Of a stretch of 64,000 nucleotides of DNA, positions 15,093 through 24,821 are shown one piece after another. The translations under genes were made by a program, and so were the position numbers. This DNA comes from Chamaesiphon minutus PCC 6605 (lineage in GTDB: Bacteria; Cyanobacteriota; Cyanobacteriia; Cyanobacteriales; Chamaesiphonaceae), in NCBI RefSeq assembly GCF_000317145.1, contig NC_019697.1, positions 2,232,001-2,296,000 of the forward strand, in the 5' to 3' direction. How positions within the stretch are numbered: the stretch's first letter is position 1; the number at the start of each line of letters is the position of its first letter. The notes under the pieces are model-generated. The model did no database searches. It was given only the letters and a program-made list of their open reading frames with translations, and was not told where the DNA came from.

Positions 15093-16283
15093 GTGCGTCA
15101 ACGCAAAGATTTAATCGAGATATTTTCCGCATTTTTGCAATTTGAGGGCGATCGACCGACGCTATGGGCGATCGATCCGCGTTTGAATCGCAGTATGACA
15201 AAATCGATCGCGATTGAGCCGCGCGGTAGTGAGGATTTTTGGGCGACTTATTGGTTGCGGCAATATACCCAACATTTAGACGCAACTAATCCCGCACGGC
15301 GACAGCCAATCGACCATTTGTCGGCTTATTTACAGGAAACTTGTTTTTGGTCGGTGAGTCGAGTAATGCCCCGGATGGGTTCGACGCAGATGCAGTTATC
15401 CGATGGCTTTCAGGTGGCGATCGCTGACGTACCCAAGCTCTTAGCCGCCTTCGATGCCTCCAAACCATCGGGATTGAAGACTTATGCCAATACAGTCTTT
15501 GGCAATACTTTGCGGGACTATCTGCGCCAACGGCGAGAGGTGGATTTTTGTAGCGAGTGGGGACTGTTGCAGAAAATCAGTCGCAAACGCCTATTAGATG
15601 TCCTCGCCGCCAATAATTTCGATCGGTTGACGCGCGATCGGTATTATCTCGCATGGCAAGCTTTGACGACAAATTATAGCCCAGACAAATCGCCCAAACT
15701 CCGCACGCTGGCGGCTCCCACGCCTGAAATCTGGCAAGCGATCGAGCAGTCATACAACCGCTCTCGCCGAGACTTTCCCCACTTAACCGCCGCAACTGCC
15801 AAAGACATCGAAAAATGGTTGCTCGATGCAGCAAAAAAAGTCCGCAGCTATCTGTATCCCACCGTTAATTCGTTGAATGTGAAGAAGGGTGAGGATAACG
15901 ATGCTGAATGGGAAAGCGATTTAGTTGGGAACGATCTCGAACCGATGGCACATCTAGAAGAGCAAGAAACTAGAGCCGAACGTCAAACCCAACAGCAGCA
16001 AATGGTTGAGGTCTTGCAGACGGCGATCGATCGGCTCGACGCACCTTCTCGCCAACTGCTGAACCTGTATTATCGCGATCGGGCGACCCAACAACAGATC
16101 GCCCAACAGCTAGACATGCCACAATACACTGTCTCCCGAAAACTCTCCAAAACGCGGGAAACTTTACTCAAAGCGATCCTCGTCTGGGGACAAGCCACTT
16201 TGCATATTTCGCCAACTTCAGACGTGATTAATTCTATCAGCGCACTCCTGGAAGAGTGGCTGGAATCAGTTTTTAACCGCTAG
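15093..16283 (+). CDS. Sigma-70-family RNA polymerase sigma factor-like protein of the CHAT/DUF1822 module
   Basis: 396 residues, starting at GTG (homologues begin with the same M.QR..LIEIFSAFLQF pattern). The long N-terminal part is peculiar to a cyanobacterial family. The C-terminal part (about 320-375) is a clear sigma region 4 helix-turn-helix: LDAPSRQLLNLYYRDRATQQQIAQQLDMPQYTVSRKLSKTRETLL. It could direct transcription or act as a DNA-binding regulator of the downstream genes. It is followed after 19 bp by the DUF1822 gene, so sigma, DUF1822 and CHAT-CHASE2 form one operon. Confidence 0.85.
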   Translation: MRQRKDLIEIFSAFLQFEGDRPTLWAIDPRLNRSMTKSIAIEPRGSEDFWATYWLRQYTQHLDATNPARRQPIDHLSAYLQETCFWSVSRVMPRMGSTQMQLSDGFQVAIADVPKLLAAFDASKPSGLKTYANTVFGNTLRDYLRQRREVDFCSEWGLLQKISRKRLLDVLAANNFDRLTRDRYYLAWQALTTNYSPDKSPKLRTLAAPTPEIWQAIEQSYNRSRRDFPHLTAATAKDIEKWLLDAAKKVRSYLYPTVNSLNVKKGEDNDAEWESDLVGNDLEPMAHLEEQETRAERQTQQQQMVEVLQTAIDRLDAPSRQLLNLYYRDRATQQQIAQQLDMPQYTVSRKLSKTRETLLKAILVWGQATLHISPTSDVINSISALLEEWLESVFNR

Positions 16284-16302
16284 AACGTCTAGGAGAATCG
16301 TC

Positions 16303-17484
16303 ATGAGCCAGCTTATCCCCATTTCCCAACTCGCATTACCTATTCCCGCATCGTTGAGTGAGCTGGCTTGGGAACAGGCTCAGGCAGATCGATCGATCTC
16401 CGCGACCTGGAATGTTTATCTCAACCGCATCGCCACCGAATTACTGACTGAATATGTCAGAGCAGACTTTCCCGATCTGCGCGATCGATCGGCGGATAAT
16501 CTGTGGCAATTTGTTAATGGTAGCGGATTGGAACTCAATGGCAAACGACTGATGCTCTTGCCATCTAAAGCGATCGATCATAGCGAACTCGAAATTCCCC
16601 AGGAATGGGTCGATATTCCCGCTCTGGCTGGCGATTATTTCCTGGCGGTACAAATCGATCCCGATGCCGAACTGCTGCATTGTTGGGGCTATACAACCCA
16701 CCAGATGCTCAAATCGAAAGCGCGATACGACCCGATCGATCGCACTTACCATCTCGACGCATATCATTTAATTGCCGATGTCTCTGGATTGTGGGTGATC
16801 CAACAACTCAATCCGCAAGAAGTTACCCAAACGGAAATCGCCCCACTGCCTACTGTAGAGGCCGTTCGGGCGGAGAATCTACTGCAACGCTTGGCATCTG
16901 TCCCCAATCCTCGCCTAGAAATCCCGTTTGAATTGTGGGGCGCATTAATTAGCAATCGCGCGTGGCGACAGCAATTAGTCGCACTCCGTCAGGGTGAAGT
17001 TGACCCCCAAACTAATGTCACTACCGCCGTCAATCGACTCAGCGGTTGGCTGCAAAATGTGTTTGCGTCGGGTTGGCAAGCGGTTGAAGATTTCTGGGGT
17101 GAGGATGCCCAACTCGGATTGGCATTTCGGCAATCGGAGGCACCCACGTCAACCATGCGCCGTGTTAAAGCGTTGCAGTTGCCCGATCGCGTGTTATTTC
17201 TGCTGTTATCGGTGGCACCAGCAGCGGACGATTCTCTTTCAGAGCGGCTACGCCAACGCTTGGAGATTCAGGTACAACTGCGCTCTGACAATCTCAATGC
17301 TACCCTACCTGCGGGTTTGACGTTGGAGCTGTTGTCTAGTGAGGATGAGGTGATGCGATCGGTGACGACTCGCGATCTGGATAATGCGATTGTGTTGCCA
17401 CGATTTCGCTCGACATTAGGGATGGAGTTTAAGCTGCAAGTGCGATCGGGGGAGGTGACTTTGTGCGAATCTTTTGTGGTGTAG
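16303..17484 (+). CDS. DUF1822 family protein
   Basis: 393 residues matching the cyanobacterial DUF1822 family: an N-terminal PIPASLSELAWEQAQ segment, then GNRLMLLPSKAIDHSELEIPQEWVDIPALAGDYFLAVQID and LLHCWGYTTHQMLKSKARYDPIDRTYHLDAYHLI. Soluble, no catalytic signature. The family is known mainly by its constant position between a sigma-like gene and a CHAT-CHASE2 gene, as here, so a structural or inhibitory partner role is inferred. AGGAG precedes the start. Confidence 0.9.
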   Translation: MSQLIPISQLALPIPASLSELAWEQAQADRSISATWNVYLNRIATELLTEYVRADFPDLRDRSADNLWQFVNGSGLELNGKRLMLLPSKAIDHSELEIPQEWVDIPALAGDYFLAVQIDPDAELLHCWGYTTHQMLKSKARYDPIDRTYHLDAYHLIADVSGLWVIQQLNPQEVTQTEIAPLPTVEAVRAENLLQRLASVPNPRLEIPFELWGALISNRAWRQQLVALRQGEVDPQTNVTTAVNRLSGWLQNVFASGWQAVEDFWGEDAQLGLAFRQSEAPTSTMRRVKALQLPDRVLFLLLSVAPAADDSLSERLRQRLEIQVQLRSDNLNATLPAGLTLELLSSEDEVMRSVTTRDLDNAIVLPRFRSTLGMEFKLQVRSGEVTLCESFVV

Positions 17485-17502
17485 GGGAGAGGCAATCGAA
17501 CG

Positions 17503-19881
17503 ATGGAAAGGTTGCTAGTACTGAATTTGGGCAGTGGGGATCTTCAGACGGGGGTGCCGAGTATCATCGCGCAGCTTTGGGATGAGGGGACGGCGCAGCC
17601 GATGCAGATTGCGGGGAGTTTGCCCGCGATGCCGGAATTAGGGCGATTGAGGGGGCAGTGGCAAACTTTATATTTCGCGCTCTATACCCATCTAGGGTGG
17701 CGAAGAGCGGGCGATCTGCGTAACTTTGAATTCGATGAGGTCGAGGAAGTTTCACATATCTCTCAGGCCGAATTTGATGCAGTTTGTCAGCAATTACGAT
17801 CGAGCTTGAATCAGTGGTTGAATTCTGATGGGTTCGGGCAGATCCAGCGGCGGATTAGGACGCATCTGAGTCCCGCCGATCGGATTCGGATCGCGATCGC
17901 CGCTAACGAGTCGAGTTTATTACAGTTACCGTGGCATTTATGGCAACTTTTGGAAGATTATCCGACGGCAGAAATCGCCCTAAGTCCGGCGGAATACGCC
18001 CGTTCGCGTCCGGCTAGTCTGGAGGTAAAATCGGCACGGGTTAAAGTATTGGCGATTTTAGGTAACAGTCAAGGAATCGATGTTGCGGCCGATCGTCAGA
18101 TCCTCTCCCAACTGCCCCAAGCCGAAATCGAATGGTCGATCGAACCTACTAGCGAACGGTTGCAAGCACAGCTTTGGGAGCGGCAATGGGATGTGTTATT
18201 TTTTGCCGGACATAGTTCCAGTCAGGAGCGCGGTTGCATCCAAATTAATGCCACAGAAACGCTGACGATCGAGCGGCTCAAGTATGGCTTACAACGGTCG
18301 ATCGCCAACGGTTTGAAACTAGCGATCTTCAACTCCTGCGACGGTTTGGGACTGGCGCGAGATCTCGCTGACTTACGCATTCCCCAAACAATCGTCATGC
18401 GCGAACCCGTACCCGATCGCGTGGCACAAGCATTTCTGAAGACATTTCTGCAAACCTTTGCCGCTGGAAGCTCTCTATATGCCTCCGTGCGGGAGGCGCG
18501 AGAAAAATTACAACTATTAGAAAGTGAATTTCCCTGTGCCACTTGGCTGCCAGTCATCTGTCAAAATCCCGCCGAACCTGCCGTGCGGTGGGCGGATTGG
18601 TGTCAGCCAGAGATCGCCGCGTTACCGCCATCCACTCGCCCTTGGCAACGATCGCTATCTCGCTCGTTACTCGCGATCGCCATTGGGAGTGCGATCGGCA
18701 GCGGACTGACACTAGGAGCCAAATACCTCGGTTGGCTGCAACCATTAGAACTAGCGATTTACGATCGCCTGATCCAATCCCGCCCGATCGAACCCACCGA
18801 TCCGCGCTTATTAGTCATTACCCTCACCGATGCAGATGTCCGATCGCAACGCCGTCAAACCGCATCGGGATCGATATCCGATCGATCTCTAGACAAACTG
18901 CTGCAAATCCTCGATCGCGCCAAACCCAGTGCGATCGGGCTAGATATTTATCGAGACTTTACCAGCGAATTACCATCGCTCAAATATCAGTTATCAAACA
19001 ACGATCGACTCATTACCATCTGCAAACGTCCCGATGTCCGAGACGATCCTGCTGGCGTGGCTCCAGCCCCAGAAGCACCCTCCCAAGCCGTCGGCTTTAG
19101 CGATTTCGTGCGAGATTACGACAGCGCAGTGCGACGACACCTAATTGCAATGGATGCCCAATCTACCTCCCAATGTCAATCGGGGAATGCCTTGAGTACC
19201 CTGCTCGTCATGCGATATTTAGCAGATCGCCAAATTCCGATCGAATTCTCGCCCCAAAGCCTACACCTGGGCAAACTCCAGATTGCCCCCCTAGAAGAGA
19301 ATGCAGGCGGGTATCACGCCCAAGATGCTCAAGGACTGCAAATCATGCTCAATTATCGCCGTACCGCCCAGGGTATTGCCCAAACCGTCACCTTAGAGCA
19401 AGCTCTGTCTGGAGATCTCCCCGCCACCGCCATCAAAGATCGCATCATTCTCATTGGTTCGGTAAATCCCAGCAGCAACGATTTTTGGACGACACCATTT
19501 GGTGCGGGCTTCTCCCAACAACAGCCTGGTGTCTTCATCCACGCCCAAATGGTCAGCCAACTCCTCAGTGGAGTCCAAAACGATCGCCCACTACTATATC
19601 CAGTTAAATTACCACAATTAATTCTCCTGTCGATCGGCAGCGCGATCGTTGGTGGATCGATCGGTTTAGTCAACCAGCGATCGATCCGTTGGCTGTTATT
19701 AGGTGGTACCTCGATCGCCATCTACACCACCGCAAGTCTAACCCTAAATCACGGTATCTGGCTCCCCGTTGGCGTTCAAATGCTCTCCCTTGCTAGCACA
19801 TCACTATTAGTTTTTGGCACTCGATCGATTGCCCTGCCCACAAAAATACAAGTCGCTCGTTATGGGAGTGCCAACGACTAG
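17503..19881 (+). CDS. CHAT (caspase-like) protease domain fused to CHASE2 sensor
   Basis: 792 residues. The N-terminal CHAT domain (about 120-365) has the catalytic His in VLFFAGHSS (about 237) and Cys in LAIFNSCDGLGLA (about 279), so the peptidase dyad is intact. A transmembrane helix near 385-405 leads to a CHASE2 extracytoplasmic sensory domain (about 410-660; LAIYDRLIQSRP, AIGLDIYRDF, FIHAQMVSQLL). Two or three C-terminal membrane helices follow. A surface signal probably controls the cytoplasmic protease. The stop codon is supplied by a dispersed repeat (19872-19979), so the C-terminus may be altered. Confidence 0.92.
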   Translation: MERLLVLNLGSGDLQTGVPSIIAQLWDEGTAQPMQIAGSLPAMPELGRLRGQWQTLYFALYTHLGWRRAGDLRNFEFDEVEEVSHISQAEFDAVCQQLRSSLNQWLNSDGFGQIQRRIRTHLSPADRIRIAIAANESSLLQLPWHLWQLLEDYPTAEIALSPAEYARSRPASLEVKSARVKVLAILGNSQGIDVAADRQILSQLPQAEIEWSIEPTSERLQAQLWERQWDVLFFAGHSSSQERGCIQINATETLTIERLKYGLQRSIANGLKLAIFNSCDGLGLARDLADLRIPQTIVMREPVPDRVAQAFLKTFLQTFAAGSSLYASVREAREKLQLLESEFPCATWLPVICQNPAEPAVRWADWCQPEIAALPPSTRPWQRSLSRSLLAIAIGSAIGSGLTLGAKYLGWLQPLELAIYDRLIQSRPIEPTDPRLLVITLTDADVRSQRRQTASGSISDRSLDKLLQILDRAKPSAIGLDIYRDFTSELPSLKYQLSNNDRLITICKRPDVRDDPAGVAPAPEAPSQAVGFSDFVRDYDSAVRRHLIAMDAQSTSQCQSGNALSTLLVMRYLADRQIPIEFSPQSLHLGKLQIAPLEENAGGYHAQDAQGLQIMLNYRRTAQGIAQTVTLEQALSGDLPATAIKDRIILIGSVNPSSNDFWTTPFGAGFSQQQPGVFIHAQMVSQLLSGVQNDRPLLYPVKLPQLILLSIGSAIVGGSIGLVNQRSIRWLLLGGTSIAIYTTASLTLNHGIWLPVGVQMLSLASTSLLVFGTRSIALPTKIQVARYGSAND

Positions 19882-19979
19882 AAGTCGTGGCTAGTGATGC
19901 AAAGTCCGCCTACGCGGACTAGGAAAGTCAGTCCGCGTAGGCGGACTTTGCATCATGAGCAGCGGTTTTAACCGCTGAG
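19872..19979. repeat. Dispersed inverted repeat overlapping the CHAT-CHASE2 stop codon
   Basis: It begins CAACGACTAGAAGTCGTGGC and contains the arms GCAAAGTCCGCCTACGCGGACT and AGTCCGCGTAGGCGGACTTTGC, followed by ATGAGC and a small AGCGGTTTTAACCGCT hairpin. The TAG in AACGACTAG is the stop codon of the preceding gene. Related copies are at 481, 2848 and 9660. Confidence 0.8.
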
Positions 19980-20016
19980 ATCGTAACTAACAACTTAAAA
20001 ACACCACTATTCCACA

Positions 20017-20787
20017 ATGAAACCTAACCATCACCGCTTAACCATCGCCCTCCTCCTGGCGATCGCCACCACTCTCACCTTTCCCACCATCACCCCCACC
20101 CAAACCCCTAAACCCAAACCCACCCTCAAAATCCGCTGGAAACCCCCCATTCCCCCCAGCACCCTCGGCATTCCTGGCAATCGCGCTCAAGGTGGCGGCA
20201 CCCGTAGTGGTTGCCACTCCTATCGCGGCATTACCGCCCTCGTCCCCCTCTCACCCCAAAAAATCCACTGGGGACAAACCATAAGCGATCGACCTACCAT
20301 CTGGTTAAATGCTCCCCAAGGACTGACAAAAGACTTACCGATCGAGATTTCCGTGCGCTCGGCAAATGGCAATCCCATCGCCAAACAATTATTGACGATC
20401 GCCAATAACATCTCTGCTGGTGCAGTCAGCATCACATTCCCCCCAGATGCCACCCTAGAAGTCGATCGCACCTATCGGTGGGAAGTCGCCTTCTACTGCG
20501 ATACCGACGAGCGGATCGATCGTCCCTTTGTCATCCAGGGCAAAATTAACCGGATTACCCCACCCGCCAAACTAGAAACTGCCACATCTACCCTCGATCG
20601 CGTCCAAATCCTCGCCGAAAATGGCATTTGGTACGATGCGATTTCCACCCTCGGTACTCAGCTCCGCCAAAACAAAGATCGTCAACTAACAACAGCTTGG
20701 GCGGATTTACTCAAAGCCGCTAGTGTCAGAGGGAGCAATTTAGTTCGAGATTGCTGTCAATTCGATCTCGTCGGAACGCCACGATAG
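20017..20787 (+). CDS. DUF928 family exported protein
   Basis: 256 residues. The signal peptide (about 1-30) is followed by a Pro-rich stretch and the DUF928 domain: RAQGGGTRSGCHS..ITALVPLSPQKIHWGQTISDRPTIWL, then YRWEVAFYCDTD and a helical C-terminal region LAENGIWYDAISTLGTQLRQNKD...WADLLKAA. Two Cys may form a disulphide. The family is periplasmic and is routinely the last member of the sigma/DUF1822/CHAT-CHASE2 module, so it may be the periplasmic partner of CHASE2 (inference). A repeat separates it from the upstream gene. Confidence 0.9.
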   Translation: MKPNHHRLTIALLLAIATTLTFPTITPTQTPKPKPTLKIRWKPPIPPSTLGIPGNRAQGGGTRSGCHSYRGITALVPLSPQKIHWGQTISDRPTIWLNAPQGLTKDLPIEISVRSANGNPIAKQLLTIANNISAGAVSITFPPDATLEVDRTYRWEVAFYCDTDERIDRPFVIQGKINRITPPAKLETATSTLDRVQILAENGIWYDAISTLGTQLRQNKDRQLTTAWADLLKAASVRGSNLVRDCCQFDLVGTPR

Positions 20788-20811
20788 CTTAAAGTTTCAA
20801 GTCAATTACCC

Positions 20812-20840
20812 CTGCATAAACCCAAACTTCCGAACGTGTT
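20812..20840 (+). promoter_or_regulatory. Conserved upstream motif, copy 3
   Basis: CTGCATAAACCCAAACTTCC followed by GAACGTGTTG, 171 nt before the NB-ARC-WD40 start at 21011. This copy is not followed by an exported-protein gene, so the motif is either a general promoter element or a mobile piece. Confidence 0.45.
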
Positions 20841-21010
20841 GTGGTTGTGCGATCGATCTGATTCAGTGGTGAGAGAAAACAACATTGTGCTAACTGGAAG
20901 TGAAAAAAAACTAATGGTAACAGGAGATCGGATCGGCAACCTCGATCCCGATCTGATACGATCGGATCGATCGCAACAGTTGACGTTACTTGTGTCGATC
21001 GCCTGTGCTT

Positions 21011-24000
21011 ATGACTCCCGATGAAGCTCTGGAAATCTTGGATGGGTTGCTCAAACCCAAAATTTTGACGCAGATCCAAGAGTTTGTCTTGCGGCAAACT
21101 TGGGCGGGAGATAGCTATGCGGCGATGGCAGATCGATCGGGCTATGATGAAGACTACATCAAAGAGGTCGGTTCGCGGCTGTGGAAGCTGTTGAGTCAGG
21201 TGTTGGGGGTAAAGGTAACTAAAAACACTTTAACCTCTGCCTTTGGGCAATATGGACGCGGATTAGCAGAACCAACAGCAACCCCGATTGTCGTCAATCG
21301 ATCTATTTCGCCAAACCAGCAACAACCAGCGACACAGATCGACTGGGGCGAAGCAATGGAAGTGTTCGGCTTTCAGGGGCGGGAACTGGAACTCCAACAA
21401 CTTCAGGATTGGATTGTGCCGATTAATGATGATGTACCTTCGAGATTAGTAGCGATCTTGGGGATGGGAGGAATTGGCAAAACTGCCCTGACAGTAAAAC
21501 TAGTCGAACGGTTGCAGCATAATGGCTACGAACATATTATCTGGCGATCGCTTCGCAATGCGCCACCTTTAACTAACATACTCGCAGATTTACTCCAATT
21601 TTTCCGCGATCGGCAGCAGCAATCAGATCGTGGTGCAAAGGGTGTCTCAGCGCAGATCGCCGAACTGATCCAATATCTACGTCAGTCCCGCTGTGTGGTG
21701 GTATTAGACAACGCGGAATCGATTTTACAGGGCAAAGAGCGGGCGGGAATTTATCGTTCGCGTAGCGTCTCCAGTGGAGAAACGGGTTATGAGGAGTATG
21801 GGGAATTATTGCGACAGTTAGGAGAGATTCGTCATCAGAGTTGTGTCATCTTAACCAGTCGGGAAAAGCCCAGGGATATTGCTTTATTAGAAGGGGAAAA
21901 TAACGTTGTCAGATCGCTCGCGCTGACAGGGATCGACGATCGATCGGCACAAACGATTATGGAACAACGAGGCATATCAGCGACAAACCCAAATCGATGG
22001 CAAGATTTATCCCGAAACTACGCCGGAAATCCCCTTGCCTTAAAAATGGTCTCGGCGATGACGATCGAGCTATTTGGGGGTAGTTTAGAACAGTTTCTGG
22101 CTCAAATTGAAACGGAGAATAGTAGCCTATTATTCGATGATATTCGGGACTTATTGCAGCAACAATTCAATCGATTGTCGGAGTTGGAGCGACAGGTAAT
22201 GTATTGGCTGGCAATCGAGCGAGAATTTGTCCCACTCACCGAAATTCAGCAGGATCTAACTTCTGCTCGCGATCGGCAACACTTACCAGATATTCTCCGC
22301 TCTTTAAGCAGACGCAGTTTAATTGAAACTGCAACATCTACTCAAGGGATGAATTTTTCTCAACAGCCTGTGGTGATGGAATACGTTACCGAGCGGTTAA
22401 TTAATAATGTATGTCAGGAAATTAGGGAAGATAAGATCGGTAAATACCTGCAAAATTACGCGCTACTAAAAGCGACTGCTAAAGATTATATTCGGCAAAC
22501 TCAAGCTCGATCGATTGTCGATGAAATTATCAATCGTGTCTCTTTATCCAAAACCCAACTCGCAGCCAGATTAAGAGCAATTATCGTTACTTTACCCCGC
22601 CAACAGAGAGATTATGTTGCCGGAAATCTATTGAATCTGCTCGTGCGTTTGGGTGCCGATCTGAGTGAGTTAGATCTGTCCGATTTGTGTGTGTGGCAGG
22701 CATATTTAAAAGAAACCAATTTGCACCGCGTTAATTTTACCAATACCGATCTCGATCGATCTGTCTTTGCCGATCGCTTGGGGAGTTTATTGTCCATTGG
22801 CTTGAGTCCCGACGATCGAGTGCTGGCAACAGGTGATACCAATGGTAATGTCAATCTGTGGCAATTAGCCACCGGACAACTGTTACGGCAGATTAAAGCA
22901 CACAACAACTTAGTGTGGTCGTCGATATTTAGTCCCGATGGTAGCAGCTTGGCGACTTCTAGTGAGGAATCGATCGTCAAATTATGGGATGTCGCCACGG
23001 GTGAATGTCGGCACATATTGATGGAACATACCGCTTTTTTTCAGATCGCCATCCATCCCAACAATCGGCATCTAGTCACTGGGAGTGACGATCGGACTGC
23101 AAAATTGTGGGATCTAGCTACGGGTGAATGTTTGCGAACCTTTGTCGGACATCCAGCGCAAATTAAATCGATCGAGATCGTCGGTACCGATCGCCTGATT
23201 ACTGGGGGGGTGGATGGAACGCTCAAACTGTGGGAGCTAGAGACGGGAGTGTGTTTGTGGACGCAAGCGGCACACCTAGAGGAAATTAACTCGATCGCCA
23301 CTCATCCTCACGATCGTTCAATTGTTACAGCAAGTTCCGATCGCACCCTCAAAATTTGGGATCTAGCAACGGGAAACTGTCTGCAAACTTGCAGCGGACA
23401 TCGCGATCGCATCCTTACTTGTGCGATCGATCCCGCAGGCACACTATTAATCAGTGGAGCTACAGACAGTACAATTAAGCTCTGGGATCTGGCGACGGGA
23501 ACTTGTCTGAAAACATTGACTGGACATACTGCCTGGGTAACATCGATCGCCTGGACTAGTGACGGACAAACGATCGTCAGCGGTAGTATGGATCGGACCA
23601 TCAGGGTGTGGCAGATCTCCACAGGGCAATGTATTCGGACGATTCAGGGACATGGCAATATGGTGAGAGCAATTGCCTGGAATACCGCTGGAGACAAGGT
23701 GGCCGGGGGTGGAAGCGGTCATACAATCGGCATTTGGGATCTAGCCACTGCCACCTGTTTGCAAACCTTCTGGGGGTCGAAGATCTGGATTTGGTCGTTA
23801 GCATTTTTACGGCACACCGATAATGCAACTTCAGAAATCTTAGCTGCTGCCAGTTTTGAGGAAGATATTCGGTTGTGGAATACTGAAACGGGCACTCTGA
23901 AAGCAGCGATAACAGACGATCGGTGGAATACGGTCGTCACAGTCGATCGAGCTTACCAACTAATCGCGATCGGTGGCTACACTGGCAAAGTGCGACTGTG

Positions 24001-24661
24001 GGATCTCAAGACCGATCGATTATTACAGACGATTGAGGGACTACATAGTGGGATAATTTGGGCGATCGCGTTCCATCCCCAGGCACCTTTATTAGCCACG
24101 GGTGGTATGGAGAATTACGTCCATCTCTGGGATTTTCAGACCCAAGCTTGTCGCAAATTATTAGGACACGATCGGAGAATCGAGTCAGTAGCCTTTAGTG
24201 CCGACGGTAGATCGATCGCTAGTGGGAGCGCGGATGGTACGGCGAAGGTATGGTGCGTAGATACGGGTGCATGTTTGATGACTTTTCGCGGACATCGCGA
24301 TTGCGTTTATGGAGTTGCTTTTGCACCCGATTTTAATGACGCAGGCGGCGCGATCTTGGCTACTGGTAGCGGTGACAGCACGATTAAACTATGGAATGTG
24401 GCTACGGGTAATTGCACTATGACTCTAACTGCACACACCGATATTGTTTCATCGATCGCATTTTGTCCCAATCCGGCTACTCCTTATTTATTAGCCAGTG
24501 GTAGTTACGATGAAACGATGAAAATTTGGGATATTCGCACTGGCGATTGTCTCCAAACTTTGCGACCCGATCGACTGTATGAAGGGATGAAAATTAGTGG
24601 CGCAAAGGGTTTAACTACCGCTCAGAAAATGGCTTTGGAACTTTTAGGGGCGATCGGGTAG
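21011..24661 (+). CDS. STAND NTPase: N-terminal HTH, NB-ARC, pentapeptide linker, 14 WD40 repeats
   Basis: 1216 residues. An N-terminal helical domain (1-80, DEALEILDGLL...GYDEDYIKEVGSRLWKLLSQVLG) resembles the vMAP-type HTH of cyanobacterial signalling proteins. NB-ARC follows, with Walker A GMGGIGKT (about 151-158), a hydrophobic VVVLDNAES Walker B and a LTSREKP sensor. Pentapeptide-like repeats (near 560-590) join it to 14 WD40 units, enough for two seven-bladed propellers. Such STAND proteins are ligand-gated switches, some in antiviral defence. A hairpin repeat inserted in frame at 21755-21784 adds about ten residues. The C-terminal tail YEGMKISGAKGLTTAQ is shared with the protein at 48632. 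Confidence 0.93.
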   Translation: MTPDEALEILDGLLKPKILTQIQEFVLRQTWAGDSYAAMADRSGYDEDYIKEVGSRLWKLLSQVLGVKVTKNTLTSAFGQYGRGLAEPTATPIVVNRSISPNQQQPATQIDWGEAMEVFGFQGRELELQQLQDWIVPINDDVPSRLVAILGMGGIGKTALTVKLVERLQHNGYEHIIWRSLRNAPPLTNILADLLQFFRDRQQQSDRGAKGVSAQIAELIQYLRQSRCVVVLDNAESILQGKERAGIYRSRSVSSGETGYEEYGELLRQLGEIRHQSCVILTSREKPRDIALLEGENNVVRSLALTGIDDRSAQTIMEQRGISATNPNRWQDLSRNYAGNPLALKMVSAMTIELFGGSLEQFLAQIETENSSLLFDDIRDLLQQQFNRLSELERQVMYWLAIEREFVPLTEIQQDLTSARDRQHLPDILRSLSRRSLIETATSTQGMNFSQQPVVMEYVTERLINNVCQEIREDKIGKYLQNYALLKATAKDYIRQTQARSIVDEIINRVSLSKTQLAARLRAIIVTLPRQQRDYVAGNLLNLLVRLGADLSELDLSDLCVWQAYLKETNLHRVNFTNTDLDRSVFADRLGSLLSIGLSPDDRVLATGDTNGNVNLWQLATGQLLRQIKAHNNLVWSSIFSPDGSSLATSSEESIVKLWDVATGECRHILMEHTAFFQIAIHPNNRHLVTGSDDRTAKLWDLATGECLRTFVGHPAQIKSIEIVGTDRLITGGVDGTLKLWELETGVCLWTQAAHLEEINSIATHPHDRSIVTASSDRTLKIWDLATGNCLQTCSGHRDRILTCAIDPAGTLLISGATDSTIKLWDLATGTCLKTLTGHTAWVTSIAWTSDGQTIVSGSMDRTIRVWQISTGQCIRTIQGHGNMVRAIAWNTAGDKVAGGGSGHTIGIWDLATATCLQTFWGSKIWIWSLAFLRHTDNATSEILAAASFEEDIRLWNTETGTLKAAITDDRWNTVVTVDRAYQLIAIGGYTGKVRLWDLKTDRLLQTIEGLHSGIIWAIAFHPQAPLLATGGMENYVHLWDFQTQACRKLLGHDRRIESVAFSADGRSIASGSADGTAKVWCVDTGACLMTFRGHRDCVYGVAFAPDFNDAGGAILATGSGDSTIKLWNVATGNCTMTLTAHTDIVSSIAFCPNPATPYLLASGSYDETMKIWDIRTGDCLQTLRPDRLYEGMKISGAKGLTTAQKMALELLGAIG
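21755..21784. repeat. Hairpin repeat inserted in frame in the NB-ARC domain
   Basis: CGTTCGCGTAGCGTCTCCAG followed by TGGAGAAACG encodes RSRSVSSGET. The paralogue at 48632 has no residues at this place ([14 protein letters not shown] against GIY...TGYEEYGELL), so the insertion is evident from the alignment of the two proteins. Confidence 0.75.
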
Positions 24662-24821
24662 TCGATCGCCGCCGCAACCGCCAAGGCAATTAGGACAGAT
24701 TAGGACAGCGATTGAAACCGCCGCCTTAGTATCTAACCGAACCGTATTGTGGTATGTCCTAACCGCGTTGGCGACTGCTAGATCGGATAAGTCTAGCTTC
24801 CGTAGTCAATGCAACATCAAT

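Noticed and set aside
18543-19100. Arg-rich frame on the plus strand
   Set aside because: Shadow of the CHAT-CHASE2 gene caused by the frequent CGATCG sequence.
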